DNA of 63,332 nucleotides. Source: Symbiodinium natans. Taxonomy: Eukaryota; Sar; Dinophyceae; Suessiales; Symbiodiniaceae. Below, in pieces: positions 20,781 through 31,713 of this stretch. The stretch spans positions 152,501 through 215,832 of the forward strand of contig CAJNDS010000144.1 in the NCBI GenBank assembly GCA_905221605.1, written 5' to 3'. Position numbers and translations under genes: made by a program. The notes beneath the pieces are model-generated. The model did no database searches, was not told the origin of the DNA, and saw nothing but the letters and a program-made list of their open reading frames with translations. Within the stretch, counting starts at the first letter, position 1. Every line of letters begins with the position of its first letter.

Positions 20781-21423
20781 AGGGCCCCGACGCCAGTGAA
20801 AAACCTGAACCCTGGCCCCTCGAGCCCGTGAAAAAAAGAACCCTGGGCCCCCGACGCCAGTGAAAAACCTGAACCCTGGCCCCTCGAGCCCGTGAAAAAA
20901 AAAAACAATGAAAAGCCTGAACCCTGGAGCCCCCACGTCTATGGAAAAGCTGAACAACCAGTGAAAAACCTGAAAAAACCAGTGAAAAATCTGAACCCTG
21001 GCCCTTCGAGACGCCAGTGAAAATCCTGAACCCTGGCCCCTCGAGCCCGTGAAAAAAAAAAAACAGTGAAAAACCTGAACCCTGGAGCCATTTTGAGAGT
21101 TTGAAAGAAGCCCAGCGACGACAAAACGTCACGGAACAAATCGTACATATTTGATGGCTCGAAAAGTAGTGAAAAACCTGAAACCCTGGCCCTTCAAGAC
21201 GCCAGTGAAAATCCTGAACCCTGGCCCCTCGAGCCCGTGAAAAAAAAAAACAGTGAAAAACCTGAACCCTGGAGCCATTTTGAGAGTTTGAAAGAAGCCC
21301 AGCGACGACAAAACGTCACGGAACAAATCGTACATATTTGATGGCTCGAAAAGTAGTGAAAAACCTGAAACCCTGGCCCTTCAAGACGCCAGTGAAAATC
21401 CTGAACCCTGGCCCCTCCAGGCC

Positions 21424-21670
21424 GGCCTGTGTGCAAATCCACGAAGGTTTGTGTGCAAATCCACGAAGGTTTGTGTGCAAATCCACGAAGTTTGCACACA
21501 AACCTTCGTGGATTTGCACACAAAACCGTTGAAAAACCTGAACCCTGGCCCTTCGAGGCCCCCCGACGCCGTTGAAAAACCTGAACCCTGGCCCCTCCAG
21601 GCCGATTTGTGTGCAAATCCACGAAGGTTTGTGTGCAAATCCACGAAGGTTTGTGTGCAAATCCACGAAG
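21424..21670. repeat. 22-mer array with inverted arms (copy 1)
   Basis: TGTGTGCAAATCCACGAAGG is repeated three times, then in inverted orientation, then three times forward again. The strand can fold into long hairpins. Confidence 0.88.
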
Positions 21671-22629
21671 GGGTTTAACATTTAAATATATATAGTAGGA
21701 GAGGTTTAGGGTTCAGCATCTCTGGTCCAAGCATTCACCAGTTGAGCAGCTTTCAAGGCCACAGGGGAATACCCACCCGCCCATTGGGTCCCACACCATT
21801 AAGAAGATAATCTAATCCTCTTCATCCCCAGGCAGCTAATCCTAAACCCTGGGGCCCCGACCCCGTGAAAATCCTAAACCCTGGGGCCCCGACCCCCTGA
21901 AGATCCTAAACCCTCTCCTACTTATAAGAATTTAAATGTTAAGCACATTCGTGGTTTTAGGCACGCCCCCGCCCGTGAAAATCCTAAACCCTAGGGCCCC
22001 GACGCCAGTGAAAAACCTGAACCCTGGCCCCTCGAGCCCGTGAAAAAAAGAACCCTGGGCCCCCGACGCCAGTGACAAACCTGAACCCTGGCCCCTCGAG
22101 CCCGTGAAAAAAAAAAAACAGTGAAAAGCCTGAACCCTGGAGCCCCCACGTCTATGGAAAAGCTGAACAACCAGTGAAAAACCTGAAAAAAACCAGTGAA
22201 AAATCTGAACCCTGGCCCTTCGAGACGCCAGTGAAAATCCTGAACCCTGGCCCCTCGAGCCCGTGAAAAAAAAAACAGTGAAAAACCTGAACCCTGGAGC
22301 CATTTTGAGAGTTTGAAAGAAGCCCAGCGACGACAAAACGTCACGGAACAAATCGTACATATTTGATGGCTCGAAAAGTAGTGAAAAACCTGAAACCCTG
22401 GCCCTTCGAGGCCAGTGAAAATCCTGAACCCTGGCCCCTCGAGCCCGTGAAAAAAAAAACAGTGAAAAACCTGAACCCTGGAGCCATTTTGAGAGTTTGA
22501 AAGAAGCCCAGCGACGACAAAACGTCATGGAACAAATCGTACATATTTGATGGCTCGAAAAGTAGTGAAAAACCTGAAACCCTGGCCCTTCGAGGCCAGT
22601 GAAAATCCTGAACCCTGGCCCCTCCAGGC

Positions 22630-23070
22630 CGGCCTGTGTGCAAATCCACGAAGGTTTGTGTGCAAATCCACGAAGGTTTGTGTGCAAATCCACGAAGGTT
22701 TGTGTGCAAATCCACGAAGGTTTGTGTGCAAGTCCACGAAGGTTTGTGTGCAAATCCACGAAGGTTTGTGTGCAAATCCACGAAGGCTTGAACATTATAA
22801 AGGTTAATGGCCTTCGTGGATTTGCACACAAACCTTCGTGGATTTGCACACAAACCTTCGTGGATTTGCACACAAACCTTCGTGGATTTGCACACAAAAC
22901 CGTTGAAAAACCTGAACCCTGGCCCTTCGAGGCCCCCCGACGCCGTTGAAAAACCTGAACCCTGGCCCCTCCAGGCCGATTTGTGTGCAAATCCACGAAG
23001 GTTTGTGTGCAAATCCACGAAGGTTTGTGTGCAAATCCACGAAGGTTTGTGTGCAAATCCACGAAGGGGT
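22630..23070. repeat. 22-mer array with inverted arms (copy 2, expanded)
   Basis: Seven forward 22-mers, a short spacer, four inverted, then four forward. The forward and inverted blocks could form an approximately 90-bp stem. Expanded relative to copy 1. Confidence 0.88.
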
Positions 23071-24019
23071 TTAACATTTAAATATATATAGTAGGAGAGG
23101 TTTAGGGTTTAGGGTTTAGGGTTTAGGGTTTAGGGTTTAGGGTTTGGGGTTTGGGGTTTAGGGTTTAGGGTCGAGGCTTTAGGCTTTAGGCTTTAGGGTT
23201 TAGGGTTTCCCAATGTTTAGGGGGAAAAAGGTTGTTGGCTTGAGGGCGTTGGGGGTTGAGGGTTTAGGGGTTCAGGGTTTAGGGGGTTTGGTCATGAAGT
23301 CCCCCACTCAAAGGAGCCCAAAACCTTGAGACCTATAGAGGGTAACGTTTGGGGGTGGAGGGGTGGGGGGGTGGGGGGGAGGGTTCTCCTTTTTGAGGTT
23401 CGGGACGCCCGTGCTTTGAGGGCCTGGAGAGCTGAGACTTTATCGGGTTTAGGGTTTAGGGTTGAGGGTTTAGGGTTTAGGGTTTAGGGTTGAGGGTTTA
23501 GGGATCTTTGTGTGCTCGTGCTCGGGTTGGGGCCTGCGGCTTTCTTCGGAAGGTTGTGTTTGGGTTTAGGGGTTTCACCCCTCCTCCCTGACCCCTGAAA
23601 CGCCTGCGACCGAAAGCCCTCAGCCTAGAGCGCAAAACCTGACGCCTTTCAACCCCTGTAAACCTCAACCCCACAGCCAGAAGCCTGGAACCTATATAAA
23701 CCCTCAGCCCTAATATGCATAGACCCCTATACGTCAAACACAAAGCCAATGGATCACAAATGCACAAGGACATGCCTCGCAATAGGCTCAATAGGCTTGG
23801 CTGAAAGCGGGTACTCAAGGGTTTAGGGTTTAGCGTTCAGGGTTCAGGGTTCAGGGTTTAGGATTTCTTGCTTCCTGTGGTTGATCAGAACCCCAAACAT
23901 GCAATTGAGGTACTAAATCCTACACCCAAAACCTTATTCCCGGAGTCCTTTTGTGGGGTTTAGGTTTAGAGTTTAGGGTTTAGGGTTTAGGCTTTAGGGT
24001 TCCCTTGATCTCCACCCAC

Positions 24020-24092
24020 CTGCGGTGTTGGTGGCTGGCTGTAGGCCTTATCGCCCCCGCAATTGGGACAGAGACAGGGGTGTGAAGAGTCT
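24020..24092 (-). CDS. Candidate exon (minus) with half zinc ribbon
   Basis: Reads HPCLCPNCGGDKAYSQPPTP then Q and ends CCGCAG|GTGGGT. The CPNCGG hairpin is typical of zinc ribbons; the partner Cys pair would be on another exon. Confidence 0.5.
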
Positions 24093-24304
24093 CTTGGCCA
24101 TACAAGGGTTTGGGGTTTAGGGTTCATGGGATTTTGTGGTACGAATTAGGGCTTAGAGTTCAGGGTTTAGGGTGGAACGCGGCCGGCCATACACCCTACC
24201 CAGCGGCCCAGCGGTTGGGACGTTCTGTTCTCTGTTGACCATACAGTTCTAAGATGTATACAGATCGGTACGTGGATCAACCACTGTTTTAACACATAAT
24301 ACAG

Positions 24305-24346
24305 ATAGAGAGAGAGAGAGAGAGAGGCAGAGAGAGAGAGAGAGAA
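24305..24346 (+). repeat. (GA)n microsatellite
   Basis: GA dinucleotides with one GC interruption, followed by poly-A. Confidence 0.95.
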
Positions 24347-24746
24347 AAAAAAAAAACATGGGTATGCACAAAGACCTTGTTGAGGTACAGTATCTATATT
24401 TCATCTGCTGACTTCTGAAGTAGACATGTATGTATAAACATGTACATGTATACATCCATTGACCGAATTTGGTGGTTTAAGAAAATTAGGGAATACCTTA
24501 TTGGGGTCCAAAACAGGTTGCTACGATTTTGGGTTTCATTCTTGGCTATCCTCTATGTTCGTAAAACCCGAAACCCAAAAACCTAAACCCTAAACCCTGA
24601 ACCCTAAACCCCATTTTGGCTGGTGCGTGTGTGTTGCTTAACAAGAGGCGGGGGGGTGGCCCTGACTGGGACATGAGATGGGATCTGCGAGCGCTTTCTA
24701 TTCTGAGGACTTGCTGATGCTTGGGGTGGAGTCGACCTGTATGGTG

Positions 24747-24878
24747 ATATAGGGGCCTTAAAATTAGAACAGGTTTTTTTTTTTTTGTTTTGGGGGGGGG
24801 GGGGGGGGGGGGGGGGGGGTTGTTATGGTATAAATATAAAGTGGCCCTAAGGGAAGACTATTAGAAATTAATTATGGC
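24747..24878. mobile_element. Small dispersed element, family C, with poly-T/poly-G
   Basis: ATATAGGGGCCTTAAAATTAG at the left (21-base arm shortened here) and GTGGCCCTAAGGGAAGACTA at the right surround a T13-G30 type tract. Other copies at 28952, 35482 and 63157. Confidence 0.55.
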
Positions 24879-25674
24879 ACTCCTGTGAGTTTGGTTCAAG
24901 AGGGTTGCTCCTGGAGGCTCTTGTTGGGGAGGTTTCCCCCAGATGCTCTCAGCCCCTAATTAAACTCTAAACCTTAAACCCGAAACCCTGAACCATACAA
25001 ACCCTACAAACCCTTACCCCAAACCCTAAACGCTAAACCCTGAACCCGGTTGTGTTGCTTGTTTGCTGAAGGGTTTGCCGGAGCGTGTTCGGATAGGGTA
25101 AAAGAGATGCCGTGGGAAACGCTCATGACTTCCACAGCCACCATTAACCGGGTTTAGGGTTTAGGGTAAGGGTTTGTAGGGTTTCGGGTTCAGGGTTTAG
25201 AGTCGAGGGCTTTGAGCGCCTTGGTTCCCCTGACTTGAAAAGACCAGCTCGCAGCCCTGAACACTAAACCCCCCCCTAAACCCCAAACCCCAAACCCTAA
25301 ACCCTAAACCCTAGACCCTAGGCCCTAAACCCCTAAACCCCAAACCCCCCGCCCCCCTCCTGCTGCCAAGGTGCCATCATGTTCATTCGAGCAAAGCCTG
25401 GCTTGCTGCTGGGTAGCGCTATTTAGGGTTTAGGGTTTAGGGTTTAGGGTTTAGGGTTTCGGGTCCATCCTCCGGAACCTAGAATTTCAGCAGGCAGAAG
25501 AGCCAGCGCCTGTCCCTTTGTGCGCCTCGCGACCCAGCGACCATTGCGCTCCGACTCCCTTGAATGCCCTGCTCCAGCATGCCTCTGGCAAAGTTGCCAC
25601 CCGCTACTGTTCTGACTCAACAGCATCACCAGGACCAGGAGCCTTCTCGCCAAACATGTGACACCTCAACTACT

Positions 25675-25800
25675 ATTCGCTTAAGAACCCCGCAAAAAAA
25701 AAACAAAGAATCATAATCCCTATCTTACCCTTAATAAGGAAGAATCTTTTTTTTTTTTTTTTTGGGGGGGGGGGGGGTGTTCTTAAGCAATTAGTAGTCA
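25675..25800. mobile_element. Hairpin element with T17-G15 tract
   Basis: CGCTTAAGAACCCCG at the left and GGGTGTTCTTAAGCAA at the right are inverted. The right arm holds a long poly-T directly followed by poly-G. Confidence 0.5.
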
Positions 25801-26667
25801 ATTGTCAAGGATGCGAGGTCCAAAGGGCACGGAAGCTGCTAACTTGCAGCACGGTTTAGGGTTTAGGGTTTAGGGTTTAGGGTTTAGGGCTTAGGGCTTA
25901 GGGTTTACACAAAACACGCTAGGCTCCTGGATAGCCTTTAAGGGACCAGGGGGGTGCTGACCGGTTTCAACCCCTGACCCTAAACCCTAAGCCCTGCAGA
26001 CCCAACCATAAACTATACCTTCGGGGCTGGAGAATTGAACCCGAAACCCAAACCCTGAACCTGGTTTAGGGTTTCGGGTTTAGGGTGTAGGGTTTAGGGA
26101 GTAGGGGGTAGGGTTTAGGGTAACACTGTGCCTCTCAACCCTAAACTCTACCTTCGGGGCTGGAGATTTGAACCCTAAGCCCCAAATTTTGAACCTGGTC
26201 TAGGGTTTAGAGTCGAGGGCTCCGACACAAGACAAAAGGGTCAAAAGCCACTTTGCAGTGCGGTCTTCACCCTAAACCCTAAACCCTAAACCCTAAACCC
26301 TCAACCCTAAACCCTAAACCCTGAACCCTGAACCCTAAACCCTAAACCCTGAACCCTAAACCCTAAACCCTAAACCCTAAACCCTAAACCCTAAACCCTA
26401 AACCCTAAAACCCTAAACCCTAAACCCTAAACCCTAAACCCTAAATCCTAAACCCTAAACCCTAAACCCTAAACCCTAAACCCTAAACCCTAGACCCCAC
26501 CCCCAGGCCTTCAGGGCTGGAGATCTCTACCGGCGGCAAGATGCTGAGACCCGGAGGTGCTTGCGGGACTGGGCAGAAGGCGAGGAGTCCACGGCGGTTT
26601 AGGGTTTAGGGTTTAGGGTCTAGGGTGTGGGGATTATCGAAATGGCATAGGTGCCTCGAGTTTTGAG

Positions 26668-26727
26668 GGGGATTTGCCGGGCTTCTTGTTACGTGCCCTT
26701 GGCTGGAAGCCATGCGAAAGGGATTAA
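26668..26727 (+). CDS. Candidate exon (plus), first of a chain
   Basis: Reads GFAGLLVTCPWLEAMRKGL between TTTTGAG and TTAA|GTAAAC. It leaves in phase 1, which fits the exon at 27763. Confidence 0.4.
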   Translation, partial: GDLPGFLLRALGWKPCERD

Positions 26728-27139
26728 GTAAACAAAAACCCAAAACCCAAACCCTAAACCTTAAACCCTAGACCCTAAACCCTAAACCCTAAACCCTAAG
26801 CCCAAAAACCTAAACCCTAAACCCTAAACCCTAACCCTAAACCCTTGAGGGCTTGCATCACTACTGTAGGGGGCGTGGGAGTTTTAGGGGTTTAGAGGCA
26901 TAGGTTTTCGGGCGGGTTTTGGTTTCTGGGCTCACAGACTTAGGGTTTAGGGTTTGTTTAGGTCCGGGGGTCTAGGAGTTCAGGGCTTATATGGCTTTAG
27001 GCTCAGAGTAGCATTCTGGCTTCACATTTTTTGGAGGGATTTGGGGCTGAGGCTGTGATATTCTACTGGGCGACTACTCTTGGCAGCATGCTGCCTTACA
27101 CCCTAAAACCTAAACCCGAAAACCTAACCCCATTTTACC

Positions 27140-27590
27140 CCCCTTGTTGAGCACTTGTTCGTCAATCCGGGACCGTTGTTGAGCACTTTTTATGGTCAAT
27201 CGGCACCGTTGTTAAGCACTTTTTGGTCAATCGGCACCGATGTTGCGCCATCTTCGGTCAGTCTCGGACCGTTGTTGAGCACTTGTTGGTCAATCTGGGA
27301 CCGTTGTTGGGTACTTTTTGGTCAATCGGCACCGCTCTCGAGCCATTTTTGCAGAACCGTTCTTGAGCCATTTTTGGTCTGTCGGCACCGTTCTTGAGCC
27401 ATTGTTTGGTCTGTCGGCACCGTTCTTGAGCCATTGGTCTGTCAGCACCGTTCTTGAACCGTTTTTGGTCCATCGGCACCGTTCTTGAGGCATTTTGGTC
27501 TGTCGGCACCGGTCTGTCGGCACCGTTCTTGAGCCTTTTTTGGTCTATCTGCACCGTTCTTGAGCCATTTCCATGTTTGGCACCTTTGTT
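27140..27590 (-). repeat. Diverged tandem repeat, unit about 31 bases
   Basis: About fourteen units built on CACCGTTCTTGAGCCATTTT and GGTCTGTCGG. On minus, several units contain ATGGCTCAAG, whose last nine bases equal the spliced-leader 3' end, but the rest of that leader and its donor are absent. Confidence 0.85.
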
Positions 27591-27762
27591 TAGTGAACAT
27601 TGTATTTACCTAATGTTCTGGGATTCTTTGGGTGGGTGGGTTTGTTCCTAAGCGTGGAACCCCCTAGTGACGAGTGAAAGCTAGAACAGTGACCCTCTGG
27701 ACCCTATAAACCCTAAACCTAAACCCTAATTAAACCCTAAACCCTAAATCCTAAAAACCCAG

Positions 27763-27863
27763 GAGATGGACCTCAACGGTTTGCCTTGGTGATTCTGCGC
27801 AACCCCTCAGTGAGGTTCACGCCTCGCGTGATCGAAATCTACAGTAGCCATCTCGTTCCACAG
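27763..27863 (+). CDS. Candidate exon (plus), strongly coding
   Basis: Reads DGPQRFALVILRNPSVRFTP then RVIEIYSSHLVPQ and ends CCACAG|GTTAAT; 33 codons, the minus strand poorly open. The family is not recognised. Confidence 0.6.
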
Positions 27864-28951
27864 GTTAATTCTTGCGGTTTAGGGTTAGGGTTTAGGTTCA
27901 GGGTTCAGGGTTCAGGGTTCAGGGTTCAGGGTTAAGGGTTAGGGTTTAGGTTTTAGGGGTTAGGGTTTAGGTTTTAGGATTTAGGGTTTGGGGTTTGGGG
28001 TTTAGGGTTTAGGGTAGTTACATGGTCCCTTAATAGGGGCCCTTGACTGGAGACCCCTGATATACTGGGCCCCCTACTTCAAAACCTTTTTCAAGGAGGT
28101 AAGGGGCCATATTCAGGGACCATGTGACTGCCCTTAGTGGAGTAGGGGTTAGGGTTTGGGGTTTAGGGTTTAGGGTTTAGGGTTTAGGGCTTAGGGTTCA
28201 GGGTTTAGGGTTTAGGGTTTAGGGTTTAGGGTTTCGGGTTTCGGGTTTCGGGTTCAGGGGTTTTTCTTTGATCCGGGGGCCTCGCCTAGGCCAGGCGGTG
28301 GCCGCAACCCAGGCAGAAGAGAAGACTCCTCGTTCAGGGCTTTAAGGGTTTTTCGGGTTTAGGGTTTAGGGATTTAAGGGTTCAGGGTGGAGGGTTTGGG
28401 GTTTGGGGATTTAGGGTTTGGGGGGTTTGGGATTTAGGGTTTGGGGTGCATAAGGGTTTAGGGTTTAGGTGTAAGGCTTAGAGATTTAGGGGACTCAGGT
28501 AGAAGAGAAGACTCCTCATTCAGGTGTATGTTTTAGGGATTTAGGTGTATCTAGGGCTTTTCGGGCGTTTCGGGTTTAGGGATTTAAAGTAAGTACTTAG
28601 GGTTTTTCAGGGCTCAGAGTTTAGGGGTCTGTAGGGTTTAGGGCTAGATGGGTATGGGACCCTAAGCCGAATAAACACAAAACCCTTGGCTTTGGAAGGA
28701 ATAGGGCTTCGCAACGTGGACTTGCAGGGGTTAACAGCGCCAAGATGGAAGATTCGGGTTTAGGGTTTAGGGTTTAGGGTTTAGGGTTTAGGGCTTAGGG
28801 CTTAGGGCTTAGGGCTTAGGGCTTAGGGCTTAGGGCTTAGGGTTTAGGGTTTAGGGTTTAGGGTTTAGGGTTTAGGGTTTAGGGTTTAGGGTAAATCCCA
28901 AAACCAACAATCTACAATCAGAAAACCCTTTTCAAACCCTAACTAAGCCCT

Positions 28952-29059
28952 AATATAGTGGCCTTAATAATTAGAGCAGGGTTTTGGGGGGGGGGCTATC
29001 GTAGTAAGTCAGAAAGAGGCCACAAGGGAAGACTATGCGTACTTATTCCGACCCCCCAA
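28952..29059. mobile_element. Small dispersed element, family C
   Basis: Starts ATATAGTGGCCTTAATAATT and ends near TACTTATTCCGACC. Lies just upstream of the exon at 29086. Confidence 0.55.
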
Positions 29060-29085
29060 AATTCTGTTTCCCCAATCGCCCCCAG

Positions 29086-29163
29086 GGCGACCGCCCCACC
29101 TTCACCTCCAGATCCATCGACTTGCTTGTGCCATGGCCCCGACAGCCCCTGACATCCGCTTGA
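29086..29163 (+). CDS. Candidate terminal exon (plus)
   Basis: Reads GDRPTFTSRSIDLLVPWPRQ then PLTSA and TGA, after the polypyrimidine acceptor CGCCCCCAG. It may close the gene begun near 26.7 kb. Confidence 0.55.
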   Translation, partial: GDRPTFTSRSIDLLVPWPRQPLTSA

Positions 29164-29269
29164 GGGTTGGAGGGGGGAGGGGCCCCAGGGTTTAGGGTTT
29201 AGGGTTTAGGGTTTAGGGTTTAGGGTTTAGGGTTTAGGGCTAAACCCTAATAATGGGGAAAAGCCCTAG

Positions 29270-29318
29270 ACTTCGAGATGAAGACAGCAGACTCGTGCAT
29301 CTAGTTCCAGCTCCAGCG
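29270..29318 (+). CDS. Candidate exon (plus)
   Basis: Reads LRDEDSRLVHLVPAPA and ends CCAGCG|GTAAGA, a good donor. The minus strand also has an open frame here. Confidence 0.45.
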
Positions 29319-29576
29319 GTAAGACTCATGAAAGGACGAGTGTTCTCTAGACCAGGCGTTGACAGGGTCTTTACTTCGTTCATGTCATATTGAATTCCGT
29401 GCTCAAAAAACGCTTACAAATTTAGGCCCTAAACCCTAAACCCTAAACCCCTACATCCCTAAGCTCTGACATCCTATCTCAAGGAGCGAAACCCGAGAAT
29501 TTTACACCTAAACCCCAAAACCCCAAAACCCCAAACCCCAAACCCTAAACCCTAAACCCTAAACCCCAAACCCCAG

Positions 29577-29667
29577 CTACCCTGCTTGAGGTGGAGTCAC
29601 CAGCCTTCCTCGACTGCGGCGCTCATGAGGCAGATGGCAAAACCTCAGAGGGCTTTCAGGCTCTTAA
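29577..29667 (+). CDS. Candidate exon (plus), chain of three with next two
   Basis: Reads TLLEVESPAFLDCGAHEADG then KTSEGFQAL between CCCCAG and TTAA|GTAAGG. It leaves in phase 2, and the next exon enters in phase 2. Not recognised. Confidence 0.6.
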
Positions 29668-30326
29668 GTAAGGGAAATGAGGAGGATTTAGGGTTTAGGG
29701 TTTAGGGTTTAGGGTTTAGGGTTTGGGGTTTAGGGTTTAGGGTTTAGGGTTTAGGATTTCCAGGTTTATAGGGGGAGGGCTGAGGGTTAGGGGTATCAGG
29801 TTGCCCAGGGACCCTAGGGACGCTGACAGGGGCTTACGCAAGGAACCTCACGCGACCCTTCCGCAGCCCCCCCCCCCCCCAAAAAAAAAAAAAATAATAA
29901 TAAATAATAATAATAAATAATAATAATAAAATAACTATACATATATGTATATGTATATATATATATATAGATATCGAAAAAATAATCGTAATAGTAAGGA
30001 GCAAAAAAGCTGAATCAAGGGGCGCTACTGGCCGTTCTATACCTCCAATCCCTGCACCCTGAACCCTAAACCATCTGAACCCTGAACCCAAAGCCCTCTA
30101 AACCCTAAACCCTCTAAACCCTCAACCCTCTGAACCCTCTGAACCCCCTAAACCCCCTAAACCTCCTGAGCCCTACACCCCCAAGCCCTGAACCCCTAAA
30201 CCCTAAACCCCTAAACCCCTAAACCCTAAACCCTAGCCCTAAACCCTAAACCCAAGCCCTAAACCCTAGCCCTAAACCCTAAACCCTCTAACACTAAAAC
30301 CGTAAAGACTCCGCGGCTGCCCCCAG

Positions 30327-30378
30327 AATCCCAAAACTTCGGCTCTGGACTGCAGGAGGGCTCCCTGGACCCTATGCG
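30327..30378 (+). CDS. Candidate exon (plus)
   Basis: Reads IPKLRLWTAGGLPGPYA between GCCCCCAG and ATGCG|GTTTAG, the latter a donor formed by the first telomere unit. Phase 2 in, phase 0 out. Confidence 0.55.
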
Positions 30379-30528
30379 GTTTAGGGTTTAGGGTTTAGGG
30401 TTTAGGGTTTAGGGTTTAGGGTTTAGGGTTTAGGGTTTAGGGTTTAGGGTTGAATTAGGGCTTGGGGTGTATAGGGTATAGGGTTTAGGGTTTAGGGTTT
30501 AGGGTTTAGGGTTTAGGGGCCTTCTCAG

Positions 30529-30614
30529 GCCCCCGCTGACAGTTCATGCCGTTGCGGCAGCGGTTCTGCGCGCAAGGCTCGGATTCACTTATCAGTTCAA
30601 GCCTTAAGCCTCGG
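30529..30614 (+). CDS. Candidate exon (plus)
   Basis: Reads APADSSCRCGSGSARKARIH then LSVQALSL between CTTCTCAG and TCGG|GTTTAG. Phase 0 in, matching the previous exon. Confidence 0.55.
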
Positions 30615-30659
30615 GTTTAGGGTTTAGGGTTTAGGGTTTAGGGTTTAGGGTTTACCTTG

Positions 30660-30735
30660 GACCCTATTTCCCTACGGCTTTATGGGTTCTAAGCCTACTA
30701 TTTGAGGGCTAGTTCCGATACTAAACTGTAGGCAA
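30660..30735. mobile_element. Dispersed element, family E
   Basis: CCCTATTTCCCTACGGCTTT to AAACTGTAGGCAAACG; a diverged copy of the 1.75-kb element, following a telomere array. Confidence 0.4.
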
Positions 30736-30902
30736 ACGCATGCCACCCCACGCACTGCGCAAGCCGTGCGATTCATCACCTTGGCATGCACACAGACACA
30801 CATTGGAAGTACCCACACAAACACGTATAAAACAAATGCACAAACATTAATAAATGAATAGCTAAACATATATATATATATATGTATACATATGTTTTAT
30901 GA

Positions 30903-31003
30903 GGGTTTCCGACAATAGGGGAACCCCAATATAGATCCTCAAATACGCGATTCCCTTCTGAAAAGGACCCCAATAGGGTACCCCTAATTTCGGAACCCCC
31001 CCC
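30903..31003. mobile_element. Small inverted-repeat element, family B
   Basis: GGGTTTCCGACAATAGGGG at the left and CCCCTAATTTCGGAACCCCC at the right are clear inverted arms. AT-rich microsatellite on both sides. Confidence 0.7.
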
Positions 31004-31241
31004 ATATGTACACAATATATATATATATATATAATTTATATATATAAGCACACACATGCATACAGACACAGAAAGGAGCCACCTGGGCGGCCACCTCTTT
31101 ACATGCAACCAAACGCGCTCCGCACGTGAGATCACGGCAACCAGGAAGGGTTTAAGGATTTTTTTTTGGGGAGGGGGGGGGGGTCCTTAAAGGTTTAGGG
31201 TTTAGGGTTTGGGGTTTAGGGATGTACCTTGGGGTATTGAG

Positions 31242-31292
31242 GCCTTGCCAAGTTCTGCGACCCGACAGCCACGCTGACTCAGATGTTCCCTG
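31242..31292 (+). CDS. Candidate exon (plus), chain with next two
   Basis: Reads LAKFCDPTATLTQMFP and ends CCTG|GTGAGT, a consensus donor. Leaves in phase 1. Confidence 0.5.
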
Positions 31293-31404
31293 GTGAGTTG
31301 AGCATTCTTCCGGTTTATGGTTTGGGGTTCACGGTTCAGGGCCCAGGGCTTGGAAGGCACCAAAAGATAGAACTCACCAGGGGAAGTAAAAAACGCGCTT
31401 GCAG

Positions 31405-31479
31405 GAGAAGCCACTGTCTTTGTGGCCGGCCCACTTGTGGATGAACCCGTGCCATCAAGGCCCTTTCGACCCCATTCAG
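31405..31479 (+). CDS. Candidate exon (plus)
   Basis: Reads EATVFVAGPLVDEPVPSRPF then RPHS between CTTGCAG and TTCAG|GTCAAC. Phase 1 in and out, so it joins both neighbours. Confidence 0.6.
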
Positions 31480-31582
31480 GTCAACCCTAGAGCCTAAGCC
31501 CCTAAACCCTAAACCCCAAACCCCAAACCCCAAACCCCAAACCTCAAACCCCAAACCCTAGACCCTAAACCCTAAACCCAAG

Positions 31583-31713
31583 ACCGGGGTCGAAAGTCAG
31601 AGTCGGACTCCAAGAAGCCGCAGGTGGGATTCGTCGAAGCAGCTTTGTGCCGTCCTACTCGGAGGTTCACGAAGTCGTTTGACTGGGATGATGGGTTGCA
31701 AGCCAGCTGTCGG
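31583..31713 (+). CDS. Candidate exon (plus)
   Basis: Reads DRGRKSESDSKKPQVGFVEA then ALCRPTRRFTKSFDWDDGLQ; 43 codons ending at CGG|GTTTAA. Basic and acidic patches. Not recognised. Confidence 0.6.

Larger units (their letters stand above)
19801..23095. repeat. Satellite domain, duplicated about 1.9-kb unit
   Basis: The segment starting ATCTCTGGTCCAAGCATTCA occurs at 19801 and again at 21718 (offset 1917). Each copy runs through CCCTAAACCCTGGGGCCCC-type units, then GTGAAAAACCTGAACCCTGG units, then 22-mer arrays, and ends with AAATATATATAGTAGGAGAG. Long open frames here are a by-product of repeat periodicity and are not genes. Confidence 0.9.

Noticed and set aside
21424-23070. CRISPR-like array
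   Set aside because: The 22-mers are contiguous without spacers and occur in both orientations; the DNA is eukaryotic in character.
21932-23077. A 381-codon minus-strand frame and several shorter ones in the satellite
   Set aside because: They translate the tandem units (repeating WICTQ-, ARVQ- and GFSL-type peptides). Length comes from repeat periodicity, and no initiation, splice or domain evidence supports them.
23498-23818. A 106-codon minus-strand frame
   Set aside because: Arg/Leu-rich translation of degenerate CCCTAAA-like DNA, no motif, and the other strand is equally open.
27140-27590. Tandem spliced-leader RNA genes
   Set aside because: Only the last nine bases of the leader match; the 5' leader part, GT donor and Sm-like site are missing and units are too short.
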